Assembly: GCA_964608265.1 (NCBI GenBank)
Contig: CAZSNP010000013.1
Location: 1 to 64,000 of the forward strand
Source of the DNA: JANWXR01 sp964608265
Lineage (GTDB): Bacteria; Chloroflexota; Anaerolineae; Anaerolineales; UBA6663
Length of the DNA: 64,000 bases
Direction: 5' to 3'
Below, piece by piece: positions 34,755 through 44,192 of this stretch (its first letter is position 1; each line of letters starts with the position of its first letter). The position numbers and the translations under genes were made by a program. The notes under the pieces were generated by a model, which saw only the letters and a program-made list of their open reading frames with translations, did not search any database and was not told the origin of the DNA.

Positions 34755-36023
34755 TCAGTCGCTCCATTCCAATTCGTATTCGCCGATGCGGACGGTGTCG
34801 CCTTCGTGCACGCCGGCGTCTTCGAGCGCGCGCCTGACGCCGAGCACTTCGAGGATGCGCTGAAAACGGATGACGGCCTGATCGTATTCCCAATACGTCA
34901 TGCGCGCAGCGCGCTCGATCTTTTTGCCTCGGACGCGGAAGGCCGCATCCGGCTCGCGGGTGATGGTGATCTCGTTGGCGTCGAGGGCCGGGCGATACAC
35001 CGGCAAGTCATCGAACACCGGCGCGGCCGGAGCCTCGACCAGCTTTTGCGCGGCGCGTTCGAGCAAGTCGCGCACGTTGCTCTGCGCCGCCGCCGAAATC
35101 GCCAGCGGCTCGTGGCCTTTCTGCTCCAGCGCGCGCTTCACCCTCGGCCACTTGGCCTGCACCTCCGGCAAATCCATCTTGTTGAGCGCCACGATCTGCG
35201 GTTTGCGACTCAAGTCTTCGTCGAACAGCGCCAGCTCGGTGTTGATCTGCGAGAAATCGGCCAGCGGGTCATCGCTCATCCCGTCGAGCAGATGGATGAG
35301 GACACGGGTGCGTTGCACATGCCGCAGAAAATCGAAGCCGAGGCCGACCCCGCGATGCGCGCCCTCGATCAGCCCGGGGATATCGGCCAGCACCAGCGTT
35401 CGCTCGCCACTCGAATCAAGTTGTGCGACGCCGAGGTTGGGTTGCAGCGTGGTGAAGGGGTAGGGGGCGATCCTGGGTTTGGCCGCCGTCACCGAGGCGA
35501 GCAGGGTGGATTTGCCCGCGTTCGGCACGCCGACGATGCCGACGTCGGCGATGAGCTTGAGTTCGAGATGCAGTTCGAGCTCTTCGCCCGGCGCGCCGCG
35601 CTCGCCGAGGCGCGGGGCCTGGTTGCGCGACGAGGCGAAGCGGGCATTGCCGCGCCCGCCGCGCCCGCCGCGCGCGACCACCAGGGTTTGCTCAGGCTCG
35701 GTGAGATCGCCCATCAACTCGCCGGTCTCGGCATGGCGGATGACGGTGCCCGGCGGCACGCGCACGATGAGGGGCGGGGCGCTCTTGCCGCGCATGTCGC
35801 TCCGCATCCCCCTGCCGCCGTTGTCGGCGATGTATTTGCGCTTGTGAACAAACGACATCAGCGTGTTGAGCTTCGCGTCCACTTGCAGGATGACATCGCC
35901 GCCGCGCCCGCCGTCGCCGCCATCCGGCCCGCCGCGCGGGATGAATTTCTCTTTGCGAAAGTGCACCGCCCCATCGCCGCCATCGCCCGAGCGGACGAGT
36001 ATCGTTGCTTGATCGAAGACCAT
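34755..36023 (-). CDS. obgE: ObgE/CgtA ribosome-assembly GTPase
   Basis: Essential GTPase acting on the 50S subunit. 422 residues: Obg glycine-rich domain (about 1-158, SGDGGDGAVHFRKEKFIPRG, GGRGGRGNARFASS), G domain with G1 GVPNAGKST (about 166-174), G3 DIPGLIEGAH, G4 NKMD, G5 ISAAA, and a C-terminal OCT domain (ITREPDAAFRVRGKKIERAA). The ATG at 36023 starts the canonical MVFDQATILVRSGDGGDG; the longer frame upstream has no family match. A TATAAT 7 nt before this ATG predicts a leaderless mRNA. nadD follows, a common pairing. Confidence 0.95.
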   Translation of the reverse strand: MVFDQATILVRSGDGGDGAVHFRKEKFIPRGGPDGGDGGRGGDVILQVDAKLNTLMSFVHKRKYIADNGGRGMRSDMRGKSAPPLIVRVPPGTVIRHAETGELMGDLTEPEQTLVVARGGRGGRGNARFASSRNQAPRLGERGAPGEELELHLELKLIADVGIVGVPNAGKSTLLASVTAAKPRIAPYPFTTLQPNLGVAQLDSSGERTLVLADIPGLIEGAHRGVGLGFDFLRHVQRTRVLIHLLDGMSDDPLADFSQINTELALFDEDLSRKPQIVALNKMDLPEVQAKWPRVKRALEQKGHEPLAISAAAQSNVRDLLERAAQKLVEAPAAPVFDDLPVYRPALDANEITITREPDAAFRVRGKKIERAARMTYWEYDQAVIRFQRILEVLGVRRALEDAGVHEGDTVRIGEYELEWSD

Positions 36024-36030
36024 GCGAACG

Positions 36031-36036
36031 ATTATA
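36031..36036 (-). promoter_or_regulatory. -10 box of obgE, leaderless arrangement
   Basis: TATAAT on the minus strand, 7 nt upstream of the ATG. No Shine-Dalgarno lies between. A clear -35 is not seen. Confidence 0.55.
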
Positions 36037-36224
36037 CCGTTGCGGCCCCGCGCCCCATAAGCCAAACGACTGCCTCTCCCACGCGCGCGGAAGAGGGGGC
36101 CGGGGGTTGGGGCGTTACCAACACGTAACCTCACCGTGCAACGCCGGTAACTTCGGTGGGGTATAAGCATTGCGTGAGAAACGAAGCCACGCTTCCCGAA
36201 GCGCCTCTATAATCACATTCGCCT

Positions 36225-38630
36225 ATGGCTGCCAAAGACACCGATCACGGGTTCGAGTGGGTTGTCAGCGAAAACGGCTTCGAGGTCGAGGCCGAGAAAC
36301 TCGGGCCACCCAGACCCGAACCTGCGCCGCAAAGCACGAAGCCCCGTGAACTGTGGCACCTGCCGCGCCGGTTGACCTGGCAGTATGTCGTCCTGCCCAC
36401 GATCGCCGTCATCGCTGCGGTGTGGGGCTATGTGCAATGGCGCGATGGGCAGACGCAGGAGCAAATTCGACATGGGCTGGTCATCAGCGGCGCGCAAACC
36501 CCGGCTCACTTGCCGCTCAACTTCCTCCGCCCGGCAGAACTTCCCGCCGATGCCCCGCAACTGCAATCGCTCACCCCGCTCGACGATGGGGCCATGCGGG
36601 TCAACGCCACATACACATTCGTTGCCCCCGACGGGGCGAGAGTGAAATTCGTCGTACCATTACGCTTTGAACGTCGGGATGATCTCTGGTCGTTTGCCGG
36701 CGCCCTTACCGACCCCTCGCCTGAGTCATTGCACAAACGCAGCAGCCCGCATCTCGACCTGCGCTACCTCGGCCCCGACGCCGACTTCATAATGGAGACA
36801 CTCGGCCCGTATCTCGACGAAGTGCTGACCACGGCCTGCGAAGCGTGGGCCTGCGCCGAGGACACGCGCGTCAGCCTCGACTTTACCCGGCCCGCGACGG
36901 CCCGGCGCGCCGACAACACGGCATACGCAGGCGGCGCGGCGGACGATCCGCTGCTGCTGCACATCCTCAGCACGGGTGGCGCGTCTCCGAGCCGCGATGC
37001 GCTCGCGTTGCCGCCGCCGCACGTCGCCGGTTATCCTGCCGACGACGAAAGCCTGCAACTCTACCGTCGCACCATCGCACTACAGACCTTGATGCAATTG
37101 ACTCAGGTGATCTCGCCGGCCGCCGAGACGCCGCCTGATAACCTGATGTTCTATGCGTTGCTCATCCGGCAGGCTGCGCGCTGGAGACTCGAGTCGCCTG
37201 AAATACTCGCCATCCCAGGCGATGGCAAGCGGCTGTCCATTGAGTCCCTCAGCCTTCCAGCAGGCGGTGTTGAGTCGGGGCGTACACTGCGCAGTGTGCT
37301 GGCGCTGCTGGACGAATTGCTGCGGGGCCAACCTCAGGAAATCGAGGACGACATCTTTCGCACCGCGCGCGAACGAGGCGACACGTTCGTCGCGATGTTC
37401 AAGCTCCTCGGCGAGCTGGGCAAGCGCGGAATGAAGCCGGAAGAAATATTGCGCCGGATGCAACGGGTGCTCGATCCGGCGGACGGCGGGGCGTGGCGAC
37501 TTCAGCCCACATTTCGCCCGGAACTCATCCTCACCTGCGACACCGGCCTGTACGCGTACGGCTCGGGCCGGGTGCAGCGCCTGCTGCCCAGCCCGGCGGA
37601 GGGCCCTGGGTTGTGGGCGGCCGATTGGTCGCCCGACGGTCGCCGCCTCGCGCTGGGCACCTTCTTCCTGAGCTTTAGTTTGGATTTGGAGACGGGCGAG
37701 ACGCGTTGGACGCCGGATGTGTCGGGCGAGGCGCTGTCGGTGCCGGTTGGCTTCACTGCCGGCGGCGCGCTGGCGTATCACCGGTTGGCCTGGCCGTCGG
37801 ACTCTGCATTTGATTTCGCGGGAGTCGAGTGGAGGTTGTTTGAGCCGGGCAGCATTGCGCCGGCACGCACTGGTGCGCGCGGGAGGTGGAGTATGGGCTT
37901 TCTGCCTTTTCAAGCCGGCCCGAGTCTTGCGCCCGATCGCCAATGGGCGGTCGTGGCCGAGCAACCGGACGCAAGTGAGGCTGGGCTGACGCGGTTCTCG
38001 GTCATGCCCGCCGAGGGCGGCGACTCGCTTGGGCCGCGCACCGCCTACATGCCGGCCTGGTCGCCCGACAGCCGGCTGGCCTACTTCAGCCCGAGCGCGG
38101 AAGCGGCGACACCGCTGCAACTCATGGTGTGGGATGACGTCAAGACTCAGGAGACGCGCACGATTTTGACTTTCGACTGGCAACCCGCCTCGGGCAGCGA
38201 ATCACCCCAGGTGGTGTGGTCGCCGGCCGGTGACCGGCTGGCCTTCATCCTCGGCACCGATGACGCCGAACGAGTGGCGCTCGGCGTCATCGCCCCGAAC
38301 GGTGAGGGCCTGCAATTGATCGGGGTGGAAAGCGGTGCCATCGAGCGCTTCGCTTTCTCGCCGGATGGCCGAGTGCTCGCGGTGTTGTTGTCGGAACAGG
38401 AGCAACACAACCTGATCCTGTACGATGCGGCCACGCTGCGGCCCAGCCACACCCTCGTCGGCCGGTGGCGTGATTTTTCGTGGGGGCCGGATGGCCGGGT
38501 GTTGCTCTTCAATGGGTCGGGGGTGTTTACGCTGAACGCCCCCACCGGCCTGCGGCTCAACCAGCCGGCCCGGCTGATGGATGGGAATTGCCGTAACCCG
38601 CTGTGGAGGCCGAAAGCACCGGGTGATTGA
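36225..38630 (+). CDS. Single-pass membrane protein with WD40/TolB-like beta-propeller
   Basis: 801 residues. A cytosolic head (1-50), one membrane helix (about 52-68, YVVLPTIAVIAAVWGYV), an extracytoplasmic region of about 330 residues without recognisable motifs, and a C-terminal propeller (about 430-800) built of PD40/WD40-like blades: ADWSPDGRRLALG, PAWSPDSRLAYFS, VVWSPAGDRLAFI, FAFSPDGRVLAVL. Such propellers bind proteins or glycans. TATAAT at 36208-36213 is 11 nt before the ATG, giving a leader of only a few bases. Function unknown; it converges with the permease gene downstream. Confidence 0.75.
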   Translation: MAAKDTDHGFEWVVSENGFEVEAEKLGPPRPEPAPQSTKPRELWHLPRRLTWQYVVLPTIAVIAAVWGYVQWRDGQTQEQIRHGLVISGAQTPAHLPLNFLRPAELPADAPQLQSLTPLDDGAMRVNATYTFVAPDGARVKFVVPLRFERRDDLWSFAGALTDPSPESLHKRSSPHLDLRYLGPDADFIMETLGPYLDEVLTTACEAWACAEDTRVSLDFTRPATARRADNTAYAGGAADDPLLLHILSTGGASPSRDALALPPPHVAGYPADDESLQLYRRTIALQTLMQLTQVISPAAETPPDNLMFYALLIRQAARWRLESPEILAIPGDGKRLSIESLSLPAGGVESGRTLRSVLALLDELLRGQPQEIEDDIFRTARERGDTFVAMFKLLGELGKRGMKPEEILRRMQRVLDPADGGAWRLQPTFRPELILTCDTGLYAYGSGRVQRLLPSPAEGPGLWAADWSPDGRRLALGTFFLSFSLDLETGETRWTPDVSGEALSVPVGFTAGGALAYHRLAWPSDSAFDFAGVEWRLFEPGSIAPARTGARGRWSMGFLPFQAGPSLAPDRQWAVVAEQPDASEAGLTRFSVMPAEGGDSLGPRTAYMPAWSPDSRLAYFSPSAEAATPLQLMVWDDVKTQETRTILTFDWQPASGSESPQVVWSPAGDRLAFILGTDDAERVALGVIAPNGEGLQLIGVESGAIERFAFSPDGRVLAVLLSEQEQHNLILYDAATLRPSHTLVGRWRDFSWGPDGRVLLFNGSGVFTLNAPTGLRLNQPARLMDGNCRNPLWRPKAPGD

Positions 38631-38642
38631 CCGGCCGTCCAG

Positions 38643-39881
38643 TCACTCGTAGCGCAGCGCCTCAATCGGGCTGAGGCCGCTGGCGCGGATGGCGGGGTAA
38701 ATGCCGAAGAACAGCCCGACCGCAATCGAAAACGTCGTTGACAGGGCGACGCTGTCCACCGTCACCGAAGGGGCCAGGTCGGGCACAAAGCGCGCGATGA
38801 TGACGATGCCAACCGCGCCGAGCGCGACGCCGATCATCCCACCCATCAGCGACAAAATCACCGCTTCCAACAAAAACTGAGTCAGCACGTGCCGCCGCTT
38901 CGCGCCCACCGCCTTGCGCAGGCCGATCTCCCTGGTGCGCTCGGTGACCGACACCAGCATGATGTTCATGATGCCGATGCCGCCGACGAGGAGCGAGATG
39001 CTGGCGATAGCGCCGAGGAAGAGCGTAAGCACGGCGGTGATGGATTGAAAGGCCGAGATCAGATCCTGACCCGAGAGGATGGTGAAGTCGTCCTCGCCGC
39101 GATAGGGGATGTTGCGCGTCTCGCGCAGCGCGTCGGTGATCTGCGTGATCAGCGCGTCTTTGCGGTCGGCGTCGCCGTATTGCACGAGCAGCAGCGTCAG
39201 GGCGATATCGCCCTTTGGGGTGCGATTGGTGAACAGGGCGCGCGTCGCGGTGGTGTACGGCGCGAACACCGCATCGTCCTCGTCGCCGAAGGGCGTGGCC
39301 CCGCGCTTCTCGTAGACGCCGATGACGCGAAAGGGCTGCCCGTTGATCCGCAGCGTCGCGCCGATCGGCTCGACATCCGGCGCGAACAGCCGGTTGAGCG
39401 TCGTCTGCCCGAGCACGACCACGCGCGCCTGCTCCTCCAGTTCCTGCGTGGTGAAGAACCGCCCGGCGAAAGCTTTGTACTCGCGCGCCTCGAAGTACGT
39501 GGCTGTGGTGGCCCGCAGCCCCACCTCCACCTGCTGCCCGCCGAACGACGCCTTGACCCCGCGCCGGATGACGGGCACGACGAAGCCGGCATCCGGCACG
39601 CGAGCCGGGTCGGACAGCGCCTGCACATCGCGGTCGGTGAGGTATGTGTTGGCGGTGCGCGCCGGCGGCCCGCCGCGCTGAAACTGGCCGGGGAAGATGT
39701 ACAACACGTTCGTGCCCAGCGCCGAGAACTGATCGGCCACGTAGCGCGACACGGCCGCGCCGACTGACACCAGCGTGATCACCGCGGCGACGCCGATGGT
39801 GATGCCCAGCATCGTCAACGCCGCGCGCAGTTTGTTGGCGGCGAGGGAGCGCAAACCGAGTCGGATGTTTTCAGTCAGCAA
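38643..39881 (-). CDS. MacB/FtsX-type ABC permease (copy 2)
   Basis: About 412 residues in the MacB layout: membrane helix 1 (about 20-45, AALTMLGITIGVAAVITLVS), a large periplasmic-type domain (about 50-270) and three C-terminal helices of the FtsX domain with SLLVGGIGIMNIMLVSVTER and EIGLRKAVGAKRRHVLTQFL. TTG 39881 aligns with the start of its neighbour paralogue; the ATG at 39929 would translate a heptamer array. It is the last gene of an adaptor-adaptor-permease-permease set with no ATPase. Confidence 0.85.
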   Translation of the reverse strand: MLTENIRLGLRSLAANKLRAALTMLGITIGVAAVITLVSVGAAVSRYVADQFSALGTNVLYIFPGQFQRGGPPARTANTYLTDRDVQALSDPARVPDAGFVVPVIRRGVKASFGGQQVEVGLRATTATYFEAREYKAFAGRFFTTQELEEQARVVVLGQTTLNRLFAPDVEPIGATLRINGQPFRVIGVYEKRGATPFGDEDDAVFAPYTTATRALFTNRTPKGDIALTLLLVQYGDADRKDALITQITDALRETRNIPYRGEDDFTILSGQDLISAFQSITAVLTLFLGAIASISLLVGGIGIMNIMLVSVTERTREIGLRKAVGAKRRHVLTQFLLEAVILSLMGGMIGVALGAVGIVIIARFVPDLAPSVTVDSVALSTTFSIAVGLFFGIYPAIRASGLSPIEALRYE

Positions 39882-39883
39882 TG

Positions 39884-39946
39884 GCGTGATGCGTGAAACG
39901 TGAAACGTGATGGTCGTCGAGACCAGCACGCCTCACGTTTCACGTC
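39884..39946. repeat. Inverted pair of heptameric arrays (CGTGAAA type)
   Basis: Units GCGTGAT (39884), GCGTGAA (39891), ACGTGAA (39898) and ACGTGAT (39905) are followed after 21 bp by inverse units TCACGTT (39933) and TCACGTC (39940). The 12-mer CGTGAAACGTGA and its complement can form a hairpin. It fills the gap between two permease genes. Confidence 0.75.
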
Positions 39947-39950
39947 TGCC

Positions 39951-41198
39951 TCACTCATACCTCAGCGCGTCAATCGGATTCAGCCGGGCGGCGCGCGCGG
40001 CGGGATATAGGCCGAAGAACAGGCCGATGGCGACCGACACACCGGTGGCCAGCACGATGCTGTCCCACGTCACCGCCACCGGCAGATCGGGCTGCACGAG
40101 CGTAATCGCGATCGCCGCGCTCGCGCCGATGGCGATGCCGAGCAAGCCGCCGAACAGCGAGAGCGTCACCGCCTCGACGAGAAATTGGCTGAGCACGTCG
40201 CGGCGTTTCGCGCCGATGGCTTTGCGCAGGCCGATCTCCCTGGTGCGCTCGGTGACCGAGACCAGCATGATGTTCATGATGCCGATGCCGCCGACGAGGA
40301 GCGAGATGCCGGCGATCAATCCGAGGAAGAGCGTCAGCGCGCCGGTGATCTGCCCGAACGACGAGATCAAGTCCTCCTGCGTCACCACGGTGAAATCGTC
40401 CTCGTCGCGAAAGGCGATGTTGCGGTACGAGCGCAACTGGCCGGTGATGCGTTGCGCGGCCGCGTCGAGCGAATCGGCCTCGCGGATTTGCAGATAGATG
40501 GCCGAGACCGCCAGCTTGCCGTCGGCGGTGCGCGCGTTGTACACGCGTTGCTGCGCGGTGGTCAGCGGCACGAGGACGATGTTGTCCTGATCCCCGCCGA
40601 GGAAGCCGCCCTTCTTCACCAGCGTGCCGATGATTTTGAAGGGCAGGTTGTTGATGCGCAGCGTCTGGCCCAGAGGGTCTTCGCCATTCGGAAAAAGCCG
40701 CGTGACGATGGTCTGCCCGATGATGGCCACCCGCGCCGCCGCGCGCTGATCGGTCTCGGAGAACCACTCGCCATCCTGCAGCTTGAAGCCGCGCACCTCG
40801 CCATAGCTCTGGTTGACGCCGGCGACCTGCACAAAGGTGTTCTCGCGGCCGTACTCGACCGAGGTGAAGTTTTGCAGATCGGCGGCGACGGCCTCGATCT
40901 CGGGGAAGTTGGCCGCGTTGCTGAGGAAGGCGACGTCGTCGCTGGTCACCGGCTTCTCACGGTTGCGGCCGGTGCGCTGCAAACCCTGCCGCTCCGGCCC
41001 GCCAGGGAAGACGAAGAGCAAATTCGAGCCGATGCCCTGAAAGGTGTCGGTGACGAATAGCTCCACCCCGCGCCCGATGGACATGAGCGCGATCACCGCC
41101 GCCACGCCGATAATGATGCCGAGCATCGTGAGGATACTCCGCAACTTATTGGCGGCCAGCGCGCGCAGGGCGATGCGTAACGTCTCGGAGAAGACCAT
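39951..41198 (-). CDS. MacB/FtsX-type ABC permease (copy 1)
   Basis: 415 residues, closely related to the neighbouring permease: helix 1 about 18-42 (SILTMLGIIIGVAAVIALMS), a MacB_PCD extracytoplasmic domain (about 45-265) and three C-terminal helices (ISLLVGGIGIMNIMLVSVTE, EIGLRKAIGAKRRDVLSQFL). MacB permeases normally come with an ATPase, either fused or adjacent; here neither is present. The nearest ATPase of the right type is at 53962, on the other strand with its own permease. The two permeases may form a heterodimer. Confidence 0.88.
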   Translation of the reverse strand: MVFSETLRIALRALAANKLRSILTMLGIIIGVAAVIALMSIGRGVELFVTDTFQGIGSNLLFVFPGGPERQGLQRTGRNREKPVTSDDVAFLSNAANFPEIEAVAADLQNFTSVEYGRENTFVQVAGVNQSYGEVRGFKLQDGEWFSETDQRAAARVAIIGQTIVTRLFPNGEDPLGQTLRINNLPFKIIGTLVKKGGFLGGDQDNIVLVPLTTAQQRVYNARTADGKLAVSAIYLQIREADSLDAAAQRITGQLRSYRNIAFRDEDDFTVVTQEDLISSFGQITGALTLFLGLIAGISLLVGGIGIMNIMLVSVTERTREIGLRKAIGAKRRDVLSQFLVEAVTLSLFGGLLGIAIGASAAIAITLVQPDLPVAVTWDSIVLATGVSVAIGLFFGLYPAARAARLNPIDALRYE

Positions 41199-41200
41199 GG

Positions 41201-41260
41201 GCGTTGCGGTTACGGGTTGCAGGTTACAAGTGGGTCATTCAACCTGCAACCGGTCACTTG
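41201..41260. repeat. Inverted heptameric arrays (GGTTACG type)
   Basis: Units GCGTTGC (41201), GGTTACG (41208), GGTTGCA (41215) and GGTTACA (41222), then inverse units CAACCTG (41240), CAACCGG (41247) and TCACTTG (41254). GTTGCAGGTT and AACCTGCAAC form a perfect 10-bp inverted pair. It separates adaptor 2 from permease 1. Confidence 0.75.
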
Positions 41261-41263
41261 CCG

Positions 41264-42685
41264 CTACTGGCTCCCCCCGAATGGCGTGTCGCGGCGAGTG
41301 CTGACGGCGGCTTCGTCGCCGGGGTTCGCGCCGCTCTTCACCTCGGTGTAACTCTCGCCGCGCAGACCGGTCTCGATCGGCACCTCTTTCAAGGCCTCGC
41401 CGTTCTTCACGCTCAGGTAGGCCTGCCCGGTCTGCCGGTCGCGGCGGATGGCCCAGTTCGGCGCGAGCACCGCATCGGTCACCTCGGCGGTTGTGACCTC
41501 GACCGTCGCGCTCATGCCCGAACGCAGCGCGGCCTCGGAGCGGTCGAGGGCGATGCGGACGAGGTAGTTGACGGCCCCGCCGACCACGGTGCTCGTCGGC
41601 GCGATGCGCTGCACCACGCCCGTCAGCGGCGCGTCGGGCAGCGCATCCACCGCCACGTTCACCGGCTGCTGCACGGCGAGCTGGGCTACATCCACTTCGT
41701 TGACGGTAACGTCGAGCAGGAACGTGCTCGTGTCGAGCAGGACAAAGGCCACCCCGGCCGACGGCTCACCGGCCCTGGCGTTGACGATTGCGATCACGCC
41801 GTCGAACGGCGCGCGCAGCTCGGCGCGGCTGAGGCGCAACCGCGCCTGTTCGAGAGTGAGTTGCGCCTGCGTCACACTCAGTTCCGCCTGTTGTACCTGT
41901 ACCTCGCTGAGCGGCGCCAGCAACTGTTCGAGTTGCGCTTTGGCTTGATTGATGCGGGCGTACGCGGCCGAGAGCGAGCCGGGGTCGCCGCCGCGCTGCG
42001 CTTGTTCGAATTGCAGCCGCGCGATCTCGGCCTGATAGTAGGCGGTTTCCTGATTGGCTTTGAGTTGATCGAGCGTGTCTTGCGGCGGCGCGAAACGCGG
42101 GTTGTCGCTGGCGAGCTGCACCAGGTTGTTGTACTGCTCGTTGAGCTGGCGGAAATTCTCGGCCGCCTTGTCGTAGTTGAGCCTGGCGATCTCGGCTTCC
42201 TGCGGTCCGGCCCCGCGCGCCAGGTCGCCGGCGGCGGCGTTGGCCGAACGCACGTTGGCCCTGGCCAGGGCGATGTCATCCTCCGATGGGCCGGCCAGCA
42301 ATTTGTCGCGCCGCAACTCGGCGATCCGCAACGCATCTTCCGCCTGCGTCACCGCCAGTTCCAAGTCCGCCGTATCCAACCGCGCCAGCACCTGCCCGGC
42401 CTTCACCTCATCGCCGCTCTTCACCGGCACGTCTCGCACGGTGCCCGGGATCAGAAACGTGAGGTTGGCGGTGCGATTGGGTTGCAGCGAGCCGGTGGCG
42501 CTGACGGTGGCGATGAGCGAGCCGCGCTGTAACCGCTCACTGCGCAGCGAGGCCGATTCCTCGGCCTGCGCCAGTGCGGCCTGATTCTGTTGATAGACAT
42601 ACCAGCCGATGACGGCGGCAATCGCCGCCAGCCCCAGTGCCAGCCAGCCCCAGCGCGCGCGGATGAAGGTCATGACGGAGCGCAT
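41264..42685 (-). CDS. MacA/HlyD-like periplasmic adaptor (copy 2)
   Basis: 473 residues: N-terminal membrane anchor (about 14-31), biotinyl-lipoyl half-motifs on both sides of a long coiled coil (about 95-270, Gln/Ala/Leu-rich), and beta-barrel plus membrane-proximal domains (about 275-465: APFDGVIAIVNARAGEPS, MSATVEVTTAEVTDAVLAPN). It should bridge a MacB-type permease to the outer envelope or substrate. The start lies 1 bp beyond the stop of the first adaptor. Confidence 0.88.
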   Translation of the reverse strand: MRSVMTFIRARWGWLALGLAAIAAVIGWYVYQQNQAALAQAEESASLRSERLQRGSLIATVSATGSLQPNRTANLTFLIPGTVRDVPVKSGDEVKAGQVLARLDTADLELAVTQAEDALRIAELRRDKLLAGPSEDDIALARANVRSANAAAGDLARGAGPQEAEIARLNYDKAAENFRQLNEQYNNLVQLASDNPRFAPPQDTLDQLKANQETAYYQAEIARLQFEQAQRGGDPGSLSAAYARINQAKAQLEQLLAPLSEVQVQQAELSVTQAQLTLEQARLRLSRAELRAPFDGVIAIVNARAGEPSAGVAFVLLDTSTFLLDVTVNEVDVAQLAVQQPVNVAVDALPDAPLTGVVQRIAPTSTVVGGAVNYLVRIALDRSEAALRSGMSATVEVTTAEVTDAVLAPNWAIRRDRQTGQAYLSVKNGEALKEVPIETGLRGESYTEVKSGANPGDEAAVSTRRDTPFGGSQ

Positions 42686-42686
42686 G

Positions 42687-44066
42687 TCAGTTGCCCCCGC
42701 CGAACAGACTGAACTGAGGTCGCGCGGTGCTGGTGGCCACGGTGTCCCCGGCCGCCAGACCCTGCACGACCTCGCTGAAGTTCTCGTTGCGCAGGCCGAG
42801 CTTCACTTCGACTTCCTCGACCTGACCATTGCGCAACACGCCGGCGAATGCTTTGCCCGCGTCGCGGCGGATGGCCCAGTTGGGGACGAGCACGACATCG
42901 CGCACGGTCTGCACCACGATCTCGGCGGTAGAGGTCATTCCCGCGCGCAGCCGCGCCTCATCCGAACGCACGACGACGCGCACGGGATAACTGACGACGC
43001 CGGCGCTGACGGTGGATTGCGGCGCGATGCGATCCACCGCGCCGGAGAACACCTCGTTGGGCAACGCGTCCACGGTGATGGTGACCGACTGCCCGATGGC
43101 GACGCGGGCGATGTCCACCTCATCCACCGAGACATCAATGTGAAAAGGCAAGCCGGCCACCAGCACGACGGCGGGCAATTGCCCGGCGGCCACCTCGCCG
43201 GCGCGGATGTTGACGCCCGCGATCACGCCGTCGAACGGCGCGACGAGCACGGCATCGTTGAGATTGTTGCGCGCCTGCTCGAGCGCCGACCTTGCCTGAG
43301 CCACCTGCAATTGGGCGATCTCGACATCGGCCGCTGCCGGCCCGCGCTTGAGCCGTTCGAGGTTGACCCTGGCCTGTTCCAATCCGGCCAGTGCGCTGCC
43401 GCCCGAACTGCGCGGCGTTTTGGCCTGGTCGTAGCGCAACTGGGCGATCTGCACGTTGTCGCGCGCCTGCTCCTGCTGCGCCTCCAGCCGCTGCTTCTCG
43501 GCGAACTTGCCCTGCTCGATGAGCGAGTCGACCTGGTCGTTGATCGCCGCGAGCGTGGTCTGTGCCACCACAAGGTTGAGCCGCGCGATTTCGATTTGTT
43601 CTTTGCTGCTGACGCCGCTGGCCTGATAGACCTGCGCCTGCGCGAGCTTGAGCGTGGCCTCGGCGACGGCCAGGTCCTCGGGGCGGGGCGGCGCGGTCAA
43701 TTGCGCCAGCGCCAGCTCCGCCGAGCGCACGCCCTGCTCGGCCTGCTTCACGGCCAGTTCCAAATCGGTGGTGTCGAGCCGCGCCAGCACCGCGCCCCTC
43801 TTCACCGCCTCGCCCAGCGCGACGTTGACCTCGGCTACGGGCACAGGCTGGGTCGCGCCGAAGAATAAGTTGACCTGCGACTCCGCGGCCAGTGGCCCGG
43901 TGGCGCTGACGGTGGAGACGATGGTGCCACGCGCGATGACCTCGGTCCGCAACTGGCTGGCCGCCGCCTCTTCCACCGCGCGCTGCTGCTGCCAGAAATA
44001 GACTCCGCCCGCCGCCAGCGCCAGCCCAATGATGCCCAAAATGATCAGATTTCTTCGAGAAAACAT
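42687..44066 (-). CDS. MacA/HlyD-like periplasmic adaptor (copy 1)
   Basis: 459 residues from ATG 44066: membrane anchor about 6-24 (NLIILGIIGLALAAGGVYFW), lipoyl and coiled-coil hairpin (about 50-260), beta-barrel domain (APFDGVIAGVNIRAGEVAAG) and membrane-proximal tail. It is the first gene of the adaptor-adaptor-permease-permease unit. TATAAT at 44101-44106 gives a leader of about 28 nt. The longer frame to 44156 has no family support. Confidence 0.88.
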   Translation of the reverse strand: MFSRRNLIILGIIGLALAAGGVYFWQQQRAVEEAAASQLRTEVIARGTIVSTVSATGPLAAESQVNLFFGATQPVPVAEVNVALGEAVKRGAVLARLDTTDLELAVKQAEQGVRSAELALAQLTAPPRPEDLAVAEATLKLAQAQVYQASGVSSKEQIEIARLNLVVAQTTLAAINDQVDSLIEQGKFAEKQRLEAQQEQARDNVQIAQLRYDQAKTPRSSGGSALAGLEQARVNLERLKRGPAAADVEIAQLQVAQARSALEQARNNLNDAVLVAPFDGVIAGVNIRAGEVAAGQLPAVVLVAGLPFHIDVSVDEVDIARVAIGQSVTITVDALPNEVFSGAVDRIAPQSTVSAGVVSYPVRVVVRSDEARLRAGMTSTAEIVVQTVRDVVLVPNWAIRRDAGKAFAGVLRNGQVEEVEVKLGLRNENFSEVVQGLAAGDTVATSTARPQFSLFGGGN

Positions 44067-44100
44067 GAGAAATAGGTACGCAGGCTCGAAACCGGGCGAG

Positions 44101-44106
44101 ATTATA
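44101..44106 (-). promoter_or_regulatory. -10 box of the adaptor-permease operon
   Basis: TATAAT on the minus strand, 34 nt before the ATG of the first adaptor. Confidence 0.5.
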
Positions 44107-44192
44107 TCACCCGGAGTCAGGCCGCAGATGAGACCGGGCTGAGCCCTGGGATGCAATTGAACGCGGAGGCTGTGATCTGCGCCGGCCGGCTG

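Noticed and set aside
34806..36128. Open frame of 440 codons opposite obgE
   Set aside because: Complete overlap with a canonical ObgE; composition is that of a shadow frame.
36060..36130. Another copy of the CCCTCACCCC palindrome
   Set aside because: Only one arm-like GGGGGTTGGGG stretch is present; the opposite arm is too degenerate to call a repeat.
39882..39929. ATG 39929 as start of permease copy 2
   Set aside because: The extra residues are translated from the CGTGAAA heptamer array and have no counterpart in the paralogue.
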